Shown here: piece after piece, positions 24,849 to 32,526 of the stretch
How the letters are laid out: every line of letters starts with the position of its first letter
Numbering within the stretch: position 1 is the stretch's first letter
Assembly: GCA_051293835.1 (NCBI GenBank)
Contig: JBPKMA010000003.1
Span: 186,001 to 250,000, forward strand
Origin: DATLZU01 sp051293835
GTDB taxonomy: Bacteria; Nitrospirota; Nitrospiria; Nitrospirales; Nitrospiraceae
DNA: 64,000 nucleotides
Direction of reading: 5' to 3'
Notes under the pieces: generated by a model
What the model was told of the DNA's origin: nothing
The model's input: the letters and a program-made list of their open reading frames with translations, nothing else
The model's database searches: none
Position numbers and translations under genes: made by a program

Positions 24849-25693
24849 TTAGCGCGAAGTGTGGACTGCAGGTCCGGCCTGATTTTTGCGATAGATTCCG
24901 GCGTTTTTCATCCGGAGAGTTAGCGAGGTCGTTCCTCCAGGAAGGGATTCCGTACTGCCGATCACCAAAGCTCCTCCTGGTGCCAGTTTCTTTTGGATCT
25001 TCGTAAGGGTGCCCTGCTATTGGATGTCATCGCAGTAGGTAAACACCACGTATCGACGCAGGATCAGGTCAAACCATCTATCTGGCGCTGCTATTCGAAT
25101 GTCCTGGAGCTCGAACGAAACAAGTTTCCGGTACTCTGGCTTTACGATAAAGCCTTCCGGCGGAGGGACGAATGCACGTGCGCGCCGATCACCGGCAATG
25201 CCTTCAGGCTACCCGCGGTGTCGCAAGCTTGCTTGGCTCGTTCGATGGCATGACGATCCATGTCGGTGGCCAGGATTTGAAACCCAAGGTCTGGAAACCG
25301 TGGCTCAAGAGCCGTCTTCCAAAGAATAGCGACAGTATACGGTTCCTCTCCAAAGGCGCAACCGATGCTCCAGCAGTGCAGTTCGTGCCAGCCCTCGGCC
25401 TGCGCGTTCTGTGCGAGTTGCGGCAGGACCGCTCGCTCCAAAAGCTGGAAGACTCTTGTGTCGCGGTAAAAGCGTGGGAGTGGAATCACACACCTCGAAT
25501 CCAGAACAGGCCATTCCGGCTGATGATTTTCTCAGTAGGCGCGATATGCGGTCACATGGGGCAGATTGAGCCTCTTCGGGCGGCGCTCGATCCGCTTGCA
25601 GAGTTGTCTTCGAACCGTTCGGTACCCCGGCCAGCGGAGATGGAGCCTGGGCAGAGCCCATTGGAGGAACTCTGCGCAGTCGGAGTCGTTCAT
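24849..25693 (-). pseudogene. decayed CheR-type methyltransferase
   Basis: The minus strand begins MNDSDCAEFLQWALPRLHLR, then GYRTVRRQLCKRI and NLPHVTAYRAY, an N-terminal CheR helical domain, then stops. Another frame (25489-25142) reads RFYRDTRVFQLLERAVLPQL, then CWSIGCAFGEEPYTVAILW (the SAM-binding CxSxGxxxGEEPY motif) and GFQILATDMDRHAIERAKQ. A third carries FELQDIRIAAPDRWFDLILR, then a stop, and LAPGGALVIGSTESLP with GIYRK before 24849. These are consecutive CheR blocks. At least three frameshifts and a stop are present. Intact enzymes of this family methylate receptor glutamates or other small targets; no other chemotaxis gene is nearby. Confidence 0.7.
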
Positions 25694-25933
25694 GGGCCAT
25701 GCTACCAAGATTTGTCGGTTGAGCACGGAAAGCCAGTTGGTCATGTTGCTGGCGCATGACGTCGATAAAGCAAGGACAAGATCTTTGCAAGGACTTAGAC
25801 TGGAATGATGCGTTGACGATGATGCGAAGAGTCATGGGTGAAGGGGAACGGTAGGTGAGAACTACAATGGGGTAGGTGTGGCTAAAGAAGAGGTCGTGAG
25901 TGCTGAGTGTAGAAAATAGGCTGGCAGGAAATT

Positions 25934-26074
25934 ATGCTAGGACTGTTCGAGACTGAATTCTTTAGCAACGCTTTGTTTGTTATCACCAGAAAGGGACTGC
26001 TGGTCACGAGCAGCGAGGGCACGGGAGCGACTGCTATCGGTTGCGGGTTGATGGGGCTACCTGCCATCCGTTGA
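25934..26074 (+). CDS. 46-aa small open frame with ribosome site
   Basis: MLGLFETEFFSNALFVITRK, then GLLVTSSEGTGATAIGCGLM and GLPAIR. AGGA lies 5 bases before the ATG. The sequence alternates hydrophobic and Gly-rich stretches and could be a short membrane-associated peptide. I recognise no family, and the stretch could equally be the end of a decayed gene. The oxidoreductase gene starts 45 bases downstream on the same strand. Confidence 0.3.
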   Translation: MLGLFETEFFSNALFVITRKGLLVTSSEGTGATAIGCGLMGLPAIR

Positions 26075-26119
26075 TTTCACCACGAGCGGCTATGACGCAT
26101 GCCGACAAACGAGTGATGG

Positions 26120-27100
26120 ATGAAAGCCATTCTCGTTGACAAGCCCGGCGGGCCTGAGGTCCTCACGTTCGCGGAGGTTCCCGATCCAGAGCCGGGGCCG
26201 GGGCAGATTCTGATTCGTGTCCGGGCGGCTGGGATCAATCGTGCCGATCTGCTGCAACGACGCGGGCGCTATCCGTCGCCGCCCGGCGAGTCTGAGATCC
26301 TCGGGTTGGAGGTGGCCGGGGAGGTCGAAGCCCTCGGATCCGGTGTCACGGGCATGGCGCCGCGCGACCGCGTGTTCGCGCTTGTGGCGGGCGGTGGGTA
26401 TGCTGACAAGGTGGTGGTGGATCATCGGCTGGCGCTGCCGATTCCAGCTTGCTGGAGCTTCATACAGGCGGCGGCGGTGCCGGAGGCCTTCCTCACGGCC
26501 CAGGAGGTGCTGTTCACGGCGGGTCGGCTTCAGGCCGGTGAGGCTGTGCTGATCCATGCGGCGGCGAGCGGTGTCGGGACGGCCGCGGTGCAGATGGCCA
26601 GACAGGCCGGGGCGAGGGTGCTCGCCACGGCCGGCACGGAACGGAAGATCAAGGCCGTGCTTGAGCTGGGTGCGGAGGCGGGATGTCTTTATAAGGAAAA
26701 AGACTTTGCGAGTTGGATTGAGGAAGTCACCCGCAAACGGGGAGTGGACCTGATCGCTGATCCGGTAGGCGCGGCCTATTGGGAGCGCAACCTCCGCTGT
26801 CTCCGGGAAGGTGGACGGCTAGTCGTCTATGGGCTGCTCGGTGGCAGGACGGTCTCCGCCGATCTCTGGGCGCTGATGAGCTGCCGTGTGACTGTTGCCG
26901 GCTTGGTCATGCGGAGCCGCGCGCCGGAAGAGAAAGCTGAGATTGTCCGGAGGTTTCGGATGCGTTGGCTGCCGTTGCTGGAGTTAGGGGTGATCCGCCC
27001 CGTCATCGATTCCGTCTTTCCCTGGGACGCCGTCGCCGAGGCCCATCGCCGTATGGAAGCGAACGCGAATGTGGGCAAGATCGTCCTCGAAGTCCCGTAG
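26120..27100 (+). CDS. NAD(P)H-quinone oxidoreductase, PIG3/zeta-crystallin type (MDR family)
   Basis: A 326-aa zinc-free medium-chain dehydrogenase/reductase. The GroES-like domain includes GPGQILIRVRAAGINRADLL and RRGRYPSPPGESEILGLEVA (about 35-70), the typical PIG3/quinone-reductase signature without zinc-ligand cysteines. The Rossmann domain has the NADPH loop IHAAASGVGTAAVQMARQAG (about 143-162). The end SVFPWDAVAEAHRRMEAN, then VGKIVLEV is also standard. It likely reduces quinones or reactive enals using NADPH. It is followed after only 3 bases by PolX, so the two are probably co-transcribed. Physiological substrate unknown. Confidence 0.92.
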   Translation: MKAILVDKPGGPEVLTFAEVPDPEPGPGQILIRVRAAGINRADLLQRRGRYPSPPGESEILGLEVAGEVEALGSGVTGMAPRDRVFALVAGGGYADKVVVDHRLALPIPACWSFIQAAAVPEAFLTAQEVLFTAGRLQAGEAVLIHAAASGVGTAAVQMARQAGARVLATAGTERKIKAVLELGAEAGCLYKEKDFASWIEEVTRKRGVDLIADPVGAAYWERNLRCLREGGRLVVYGLLGGRTVSADLWALMSCRVTVAGLVMRSRAPEEKAEIVRRFRMRWLPLLELGVIRPVIDSVFPWDAVAEAHRRMEANANVGKIVLEVP

Positions 27101-27103
27101 CCC

Positions 27104-28831
27104 ATGCCTATCCATAACGCGGACATCGCTTCGGTCTTCGATGAGATCGCGGATTGGCTGGAGATCCAGGGCGCGAACGTGTTTCGCGTCCGTGCCTACC
27201 GCAACGCCGCCAGGACGCTCCGCGACCTGAGCCGGGAAGTGAGCGAAATGGTGGAAGCGAATGAGGATCTGACGGGCCTGCCGGGTATCGGCAAGGATTT
27301 GGCTGGCAAGATCCGGGAGATGGTCGCGCACGGGCCTGAGGCTGTTCTGGAGGAGTACCGGAAAGGCATCCCGAAGGGCGTGATCGAGTTGATGCATGTG
27401 CCGGGACTCGGTCCCAAGCGGGCAATGGCGTTGCATCGCGATCTCGGCATCGACTCGCTGGAGGCATTGCGGGAAGCGGCCCGCGACGGGCGTATCCGGA
27501 GGCTACCCGGATTCGGCGAGAAAACCGAGCAACACCTTCTCAAGGCATTGGAGGAAAAAGTCGGCGCGGAAACGCGATTCAAGCTGGCCATCGCCACCCA
27601 GTACGCCGAGCCGCTGGTTGCGTATTTGAAACAAGTCCCCGGGGTCAAACAGGTCATTCCCGCCGGCTCCTACCGCCGTGGGCAGGAGACAATTGGCGAT
27701 CTGGACATCCTCGTGACCGCTGCTGTGGGTAGCCCGGTGATGGACCGGTTCGTGGCTTACGATGAAGTCGCCGAGGTGATGGCGCATGGGACGACGAAAT
27801 CCAGCGTGCGACTGAAATGCAAGTTGCAAGTGGATGTCCGGGTTGTGGTCGAGGAAAGCTACGGGGCCGCACTCCAATACTTCACGGGGAGCAAGGCGCA
27901 CAATGTCGCGCTGCGCCAACTGGGCGTGCAGCGGGGGCTCAAGATCAATGAGTACGGTGTCTTCAAGGGCGAGCAGCGTATTGCCGGCGAGACCGAAGAG
28001 TCGGTGTACGCCGCCGTGGGATTGCCGTGGATCCCGCCTGAACTGCGCGAGAATCGCGGCGAGATCGAGGCCGCGCAGGCGAAGTGCCTCCCGAAGCTGG
28101 TGACGGTGGACGATGTGCGGGGCGATTTACACGTCCACACGAACGCCAGTGATGGCCGCAATACCCTGAGGGAGATGGCGCTCGCGGCGAAGAAGCGGGG
28201 GCTCGAGTACATCGCGATCACCGATCACTCCAAGCATCTTGGCGTTGCCAAGGGTCTCGATGTCCCGCGGCTGCTGGCACACATGGAGCAGATTGACAAG
28301 TTGAACGAAGAATTGGCCGGGATCACGTTGCTCAAGGGAATCGAAGTGGACATCCTCCAGGACGGCGGCCTGGATCTGCCAGACGACGTCCTCGGCAAGC
28401 TCGATCTCGTCGTCGGCGCGGTCCACGATCATTTCGAACTCCCGCGTGAGCAGCAAACCGCACGGATCCTCCGGGCCATGGATCATCCGCACTTCACGCT
28501 CCTTGCGCACCCGAGCGGTCGGCTCATCGGCGAGCGTGCGCCCTACGATGTGGACATAGAGCGCGTGATCCGACACGCTAAGGAGCGCGGCTGTTTCCTG
28601 GAGGTGAACTGCCACCCCGAGCGGCTGGATCTCATCGACACGCACTGTCAGATGGCGAAAGCGGTGGGCGTGCTGCTGAGCATCAACACGGACGCCCACA
28701 GTGCGCTTGACTTCGACAATCTCCGCTTTGGTGTCGGCCAGGCCCGTCGCGGCTGGCTGGAGAAGAAGGACGTGCTGAACACGCGGTCGCTACGCGAGCT
28801 GAAACCGCTGCTAAAACGAACGATGGCGTGA
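27104..28831 (+). CDS. polX: DNA polymerase X with PHP domain (PolX)
   Basis: A 575-aa repair polymerase/exonuclease. Order: N-terminal 8-kDa-type helix-hairpin-helix region (LPGIGKDLAGKI about residue 62; VPGLGPKRAMAL about 100; LPGFGEKTEQHLL about 130), the nucleotidyltransferase palm with AGSYRRGQETIGDLDILVTA (catalytic DxD about residue 200), then the C-terminal PHP exonuclease/AP-endonuclease domain beginning DLHVHTNASDG (about 345) with ITDHSKH, HPSGRL, EVNCHPERLDLID and INTDAHS metal motifs. All are intact. PolX acts in base-excision repair; the neighbour 15 bases downstream is endonuclease III, which generates the gaps such enzymes fill. Confidence 0.95.
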   Translation: MPIHNADIASVFDEIADWLEIQGANVFRVRAYRNAARTLRDLSREVSEMVEANEDLTGLPGIGKDLAGKIREMVAHGPEAVLEEYRKGIPKGVIELMHVPGLGPKRAMALHRDLGIDSLEALREAARDGRIRRLPGFGEKTEQHLLKALEEKVGAETRFKLAIATQYAEPLVAYLKQVPGVKQVIPAGSYRRGQETIGDLDILVTAAVGSPVMDRFVAYDEVAEVMAHGTTKSSVRLKCKLQVDVRVVVEESYGAALQYFTGSKAHNVALRQLGVQRGLKINEYGVFKGEQRIAGETEESVYAAVGLPWIPPELRENRGEIEAAQAKCLPKLVTVDDVRGDLHVHTNASDGRNTLREMALAAKKRGLEYIAITDHSKHLGVAKGLDVPRLLAHMEQIDKLNEELAGITLLKGIEVDILQDGGLDLPDDVLGKLDLVVGAVHDHFELPREQQTARILRAMDHPHFTLLAHPSGRLIGERAPYDVDIERVIRHAKERGCFLEVNCHPERLDLIDTHCQMAKAVGVLLSINTDAHSALDFDNLRFGVGQARRGWLEKKDVLNTRSLRELKPLLKRTMA

Positions 28832-28846
28832 AGCGTGAGGTGAACT

Positions 28847-29548
28847 ATGACGCGGCTCACACCCCAAACAGTCGCGACGGAGACGCCGAAGGAACGAATG
28901 CTCCGTGTTCGGAAGATCGTGCGCATTTTGGACCGCACCTATCCCGACAGCAAACTGGCGCTGAACTTCACGACGCCGCTGGAGTTGCTGATCGCATTGA
29001 TCCTTGCGGCGCAATGCACCGATGAGCGGGTCAATCAGGTCACGGCCACGCTATTTCCCCAATACAGGCGCGCCGAGGAGTGGGCCAGGATTCCGCGCGC
29101 GAGGCTTGAGGCGGAGATCCGAAGCACTGGGTTCTATCGGAACAAGGCCAAAGCCATCCAGGAGTGTTGCACCGCCCTTGTGGAGCGGTTCCAGGGCTCG
29201 GTGCCGGATCGGTTGGAGGATCTGGTCAGCCTGCCAGGGGTAGGTAGGAAAACCGCGAACATCGTGCTGGGCAACGCGTTCGGTCGGCCGGCGATCGGCG
29301 TGGACACGCACGTCGGGCGGCTGGCGCAGCGGCTCGGCCTGACGGGAGAGACCAATCCAGACAAGATCGAAGGTGATCTGAATCCCATCGTACCCGACCC
29401 GCTCAAAGTTCGGTTTTGCCACTTGCTCCAAGCTCACGGGCGGGCCGTGTGCCTGGCTCGCAAGCCGGACTGCGCCGCCTGTCCCCTCAACCGGCTCTGT
29501 CCGTTTCCTGTCCAGTCCGCGAAGACCCAGTCGGCCGGGCGGAAGTAG
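28847..29548 (+). CDS. nth: endonuclease III (DNA glycosylase/AP lyase)
   Basis: A 233-aa bifunctional glycosylase removing oxidised pyrimidines. HhH motif LVSLPGVGRKTANIVLG contains the catalytic Lys, followed by the catalytic Asp in GVDTHVGRLAQRL. The [4Fe-4S] loop is complete at the C-terminus: CLARKPDCAACPLNRLC (Cx6Cx2Cx5C). GAGGTG precedes the ATG by 6 bases. About 20 residues of unconserved N-terminal extension precede the usual start. It forms a repair pair with polX upstream (15-base gap). The gene is normal in all respects. Confidence 0.95.
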   Translation: MTRLTPQTVATETPKERMLRVRKIVRILDRTYPDSKLALNFTTPLELLIALILAAQCTDERVNQVTATLFPQYRRAEEWARIPRARLEAEIRSTGFYRNKAKAIQECCTALVERFQGSVPDRLEDLVSLPGVGRKTANIVLGNAFGRPAIGVDTHVGRLAQRLGLTGETNPDKIEGDLNPIVPDPLKVRFCHLLQAHGRAVCLARKPDCAACPLNRLCPFPVQSAKTQSAGRK

Positions 29549-29777
29549 GCGCCCTCTGCACCGGCGTTGGGTTGCGATGCCTGGATGCGATGTGGATGCC
29601 GATTTAACCTCGACGCCGGGAAAATGGCGCTCGAACAATCGCGCGATCCGGAACTCGTGCGGTAGCCTGCAAGGGGATGAGCTATGCCGTGCTCATACCC
29701 CCCCGGGGACGATCCGCAGCTCCGCCGCCGTTTGATCGCCGCAGGTGTGAATCTCAGGCGGGTGTTCGACCGGTCTA

Positions 29778-30239
29778 TCATCGCCCGACTTCCTCCGTCC
29801 CCTTCAGTGTGCGAAGAACCTCCGTGACAAGCACCCCCGTGAGCCGGTCTCTGTTCCTCTCGGTTACCATCACCAGTGGGCAGTCATTCCGTTGCTTGAT
29901 CCACTCGATAAGCTCATTTCCTTTGAGGGCGATAGTCGCGATCACGATCTTCGACGAATCAAGAAGTGTGGTCATTTCTTCTTGTTCCAAGAGCCGCTCG
30001 AACCCGACGACATCCACCCCCTAGCTCGACACTCGGCAGGGACCACGGCGCTCGATGTGGGAAAGGACCTGTTGCCGGCCGTCGGAAGTGATGAGTCGGA
30101 ATCCTTTCCGGATTCTCTGTGCGCGAATCTCCTCCGAGTAGAATCCAGCCGGCTGATAGTCCTGCAACTGGCGCGCAATGGTTCGAATCAGCGTGGTCTT
30201 CCTCACGCCCGGCCGACCAGTGATCAGGAGATGCGGCAT
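29778..30239 (-). pseudogene. broken THEP1-like nucleoside-triphosphatase
   Basis: Starts MPHLLITGRPGVRKTTLIRT, a THEP1 P-loop in which the Gly before Lys is Arg. It continues QLQDYQPAGFYSEEIRAQRI and KGFRLITSDGRQQVLSHIE, then an in-frame TAG at 30023-30021. Reading resumes in the same frame as VDVVGFERLLEQEEMTTLLD, then KIVIATIALKGNELIEWIKQ and finishes VLVTEVLRTLKGTEEVGR. The section that should hold Walker B (an IDEIGKMEL-like block) is absent, an internal deletion of roughly 25-30 codons that kept the frame. A nonsense codon, P-loop damage and loss of Walker B together show a dead gene. THEP1 family members hydrolyse NTPs; their cellular role is unclear. Confidence 0.75.
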
Positions 30240-30504
30240 ATGCTCTCCTGGTTTCTCGCGCCCGAAAGGTGTTTGGAGCAGGTTCCGGCAGGTCCGGGTC
30301 AGTTTCTTTGGCTTAGTAGGGGAAGATTCTCTCCAGGGGTCTGCCCTTGATCAGGCCGGCTGAGAAAGACGGAAAGAACCGTGATGACGTCGCTTGCTCT
30401 CTCTTGTGGAAAGCTAGTCCAGAAGAACCGAAAGGGTGCTCGAGGTTCTCGTTTCGCATCGCCTGCTCCAAGCAGGCGGGACTTCTGGAGACTGCGAAGA
30501 GGTG

Positions 30505-30580
30505 TGGTGCCGAGGGACAGAATCGAACTGTCGACACCAGCCTTTTCAGGGCTGTGCTCTGCCAACTGAGCTACCTCGGC
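30505..30580 (-). tRNA. tRNA-Phe (anticodon GAA)
   Basis: The minus strand folds as a standard 76-base tRNA with encoded CCA. Acceptor GCCGAGG pairs with CCTCGGC, discriminator A. D-loop AGCTCAGTTGGCAGAGC; anticodon stem CAGCC/GGCTG around loop CTGAAAA (anticodon GAA); T-arm GACAGTTCGATTCTGTC. Confidence 0.97.
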
Positions 30581-30715
30581 ACGTAAGCGCTCTTCTGCTT
30601 GGAGGGGCTTCCTGTTTACAAGATCAGGTGTGAAAAATCAACCGGCAAATCAGAACAACGGCCGTTTTTGCACGACTTAATAATCGCTTGGCCGCCGGTC
30701 GAATTAGGCATGGTG

Positions 30716-30808
30716 TGGCGGAGAGGGCGGGATTTGAACCCGCGACAGAGCTTTTGGCCCTGTGACGGTTTAGCAAACCGTTGCCTTCGGCCACTCGGCC
30801 ACCTCTCC
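30716..30808 (-). tRNA. tRNA-Ser (anticodon GCU)
   Basis: A 93-base class II tRNA with long variable arm on the minus strand. Acceptor GGAGAGG pairs with CCTCTCC, discriminator G, CCA encoded. Anticodon loop TTGCTAA gives GCU; the variable arm reads CACAGGGCCAAAAGCTCTG; T-arm GCGGGTTCAAATCCCGC. It lies 135 bases upstream of tRNA-Phe in the same direction, so both may share a transcript. Confidence 0.97.
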
Positions 30809-31053
30809 GCATCGTCGTGTCGGGACGTTTGGTTGTGGTTCTTCGGTGACAGCCTGTTGCGTCGGGTTCGTTCTGTCCGAACTCGGGGCGGACGGCGGTG
30901 ACTGGCGATCTTAACCCAGGAAAACAGCGACGCACAAGAGTGTTATCGTGCGGAAAGAGTCGGGGCGCAGAATGACGGATCGGTCTGCTGCTTCGATGGG
31001 CGAACAGTGTGGATTGAAGAAGGATTCTGCGAGGGCATCTGGCTGAGGAGCGA

Positions 31054-31380
31054 TCAGGTCCGCTCTGTTCCCCATTGGAAGCCGGAGAGAATTCTGTAAA
31101 GCTGAAAAAGTCGGTTGGTTCTGAACCGTACTTTCTCGGGAACTACCGCTGTAGGCCGTCGAATGAGCCGGCTTCGCTCTCGTTCCGGGACAGTGGACAG
31201 CTTCAAGGTCGAGGGATTCACAGATTCGGAAGAGGGGATAAAGAGCCGGCTGGGGCGTGCGGAGTGGTTGAGCTCCACGTCGGCTGGGCGCACCACTCCG
31301 CTGAGCGTCATCATCTGCAGGGCTATCAACTTTTGGCGAGCCAGTTGTTTTCTTGATCTGTGTCCTCCCGTCCAAAGCAT
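31054..31380 (-). CDS. possible basic hypothetical protein
   Basis: A 108-aa minus-strand frame, MLWTGGHRSRKQLARQKLIA, then LSGVVRPADVELNHSA and ending LSGFQWGTERT. AGGAGG lies 10 bases before the ATG at 31380, the main reason to list it. Composition is Arg/Ser rich with no motif I recognise, and a competing frame overlaps the same DNA. It may be a real small gene or spurious. The zinc-ribbon gene lies 63 bases upstream on the same strand. Confidence 0.3.
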   Translation of the reverse strand: MLWTGGHRSRKQLARQKLIALQMMTLSGVVRPADVELNHSARPSRLFIPSSESVNPSTLKLSTVPERERSRLIRRPTAVVPEKVRFRTNRLFQLYRILSGFQWGTERT

Positions 31381-31443
31381 ATAGATATTTCCTCCTGTTT
31401 CTTGCTTGTCTGTCAAGAGCCGTTGGCGCGGGGATGTCCTGAC

Positions 31444-31644
31444 TCACATCCAAAGAATGCGTCCGAGATCCTCGTCTAGCGCTTTAGGCCTGTGGCAGCG
31501 GCTGCAGCGTGCGAAAAGACTTCCGGACTCCGGCGCAGGGTTGCATCGCAACACCAGTTGATATTTGTGTCCGCCGCAGAACGGGCAGGCCTTGCCGCGC
31601 AGTTCTCTGCGGATCGCGCCGATTTTGCCGATTTGTTTCTGCAT
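31444..31644 (-). CDS. small zinc-ribbon protein
   Basis: A 66-aa protein with two CxxC pairs, ACPFCGGHKYQ (about residue 20) and FARCSRCHRPKAL (about residue 45), spaced as in a zinc ribbon. The N-terminus is helical and basic (MQKQIGKIGAIRRELRG), the end is DEDLGRILWM. GGGAG directly precedes the ATG and a better GGGGAGG is 9 bases away. Such small ribbons often bind nucleic acids or partner proteins, but no specific function can be given. It is isolated between tRNA-Ser genes. Confidence 0.6.
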   Translation of the reverse strand: MQKQIGKIGAIRRELRGKACPFCGGHKYQLVLRCNPAPESGSLFARCSRCHRPKALDEDLGRILWM

Positions 31645-32279
31645 CTCCCGTCCTCCCCGTCATGAAGGAGTTGACCGTTTCACAGCGATCTTGCACAAGC
31701 GGCTGAGCCGGTGATCTTCTGCGCGATGCGAAACTTGTGTGGACCATCATAGGCCGATGGTGAACACGTTGAAAATACCGTTGATGTAGGCCTGCCTGTA
31801 CGAACGAAGGACCGTCCCCTACCAAGCGGGAGGGGCGATCAGGCATTCAGAGATAAAGGCGGTTAGCGGAGTGTGAGCCGTGGCGGTAGATGGATGACGA
31901 TAATTGAACCTGGGTGTTGGTGCCTGGTCACTCAGGCTTTCTGAAATGTTACAAAGCGGCCTTCTTTCGACTGTGTACAGCAGTGCTCTGGATAACAGTA
32001 AGCGGATGATAAGTGCCGGGTGAAGGCACGTCTCTCCAGGAGGAAGTAGAGACGTCTTGCTGCCTTGGGTGGGCACAGCCAAAGCAGGCACCTTCACCCG
32101 TTGTCAGTAAATCAGATGGTCTCTCTCGGTACAAGATAGTAGTTGCCCTAGGAGGCAGCGGGCGAGAAGGCGGTGTTCATTCAAGAATGAACTGATAATA
32201 TGATTAATGCAATAAATCCGATTGTTGTATTCGATAGTTCAAGTTTTACTTCATCGATCACCTGCTCCTCGTCACATCT
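31645..32279 (+). other. 635-base intergenic region holding a nested hairpin structure
   Basis: No protein gene is evident between the zinc-ribbon gene and tRNA-Ser(UGA). GC content falls towards 32200. The notable element is the three-helix structure at 32017-32100, listed separately. Confidence 0.5.
32017..32100. ncRNA. candidate structured RNA: three-helix nested inverted repeats
   Basis: A closing helix of 10 bp (CGGGTGAAGG at 32017-32026 with CCTTCACCCG at 32091-32100) encloses two hairpins. The first is ACGTCTCT (32028-32035) with AGAGACGT (32048-32055), 8 perfect pairs and a 12-base loop containing AGGAGG. The second is CTGCCTTGG (32060-32068) with CCAAAGCAG (32079-32087), 8 of 9 pairs. 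This forms a compact three-way junction with almost no unpaired joiner. It matches no riboswitch or integron attC core that I know. Strand and transcription are undetermined; the GGA-rich loop on the plus strand could bind a CsrA-like protein or mimic a ribosome site. Confidence 0.45.
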
Positions 32280-32369
32280 TGGCGGAGGGGGTGGGATTCG
32301 AACCCACGGTCCAGTTACCCGGACTCCGGTTTTCAAGACCGGCACGTTCGGCCACTCCGTCACCCCTCC
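32280..32369 (-). tRNA. tRNA-Ser (anticodon UGA)
   Basis: A 90-base class II tRNA on the minus strand. Acceptor GGAGGGG pairs with CCCCTCC, discriminator G, CCA encoded. Anticodon stem CCGGT/ACCGG around loop CTTGAAA gives UGA; long variable arm GTCCGGGTAACTGGAC; T-arm GTGGGTTCGAATCCCAC. serS lies 157 bases upstream in the same direction. Confidence 0.97.
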
Positions 32370-32526
32370 CTACTCAGCTTGCCCTAGCCGCGAGCTATCC
32401 AGATTAATCGTGGCGACCGGGTACGCTCCTTACAGAATCTGGACTCTTTGCTCGTCCTGCTTACTCGGCCCGGAGCACCACGCGATGTAGCGCGGCCCGA
32501 GCAGGCCCGCTGGTTTTTCACACAGG

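Noticed and set aside
30911..31453. 180-codon minus-strand frame
   Set aside because: Overlaps an alternative frame that has a good ribosome site, and its own composition (Ser/Pro/Arg rich) is not protein-like.
32017..32100. Integron attC site
   Set aside because: Nested pairing resembles one, but the required RYYYAAC/GTTRRRY core ends are missing and there is no cassette array.
32200..32490. Plus-strand frame reading GGGGIRTHGPVTRTPVFK
   Set aside because: This is the reverse complement of tRNA-Ser(UGA), a classic false protein across a serine tRNA.
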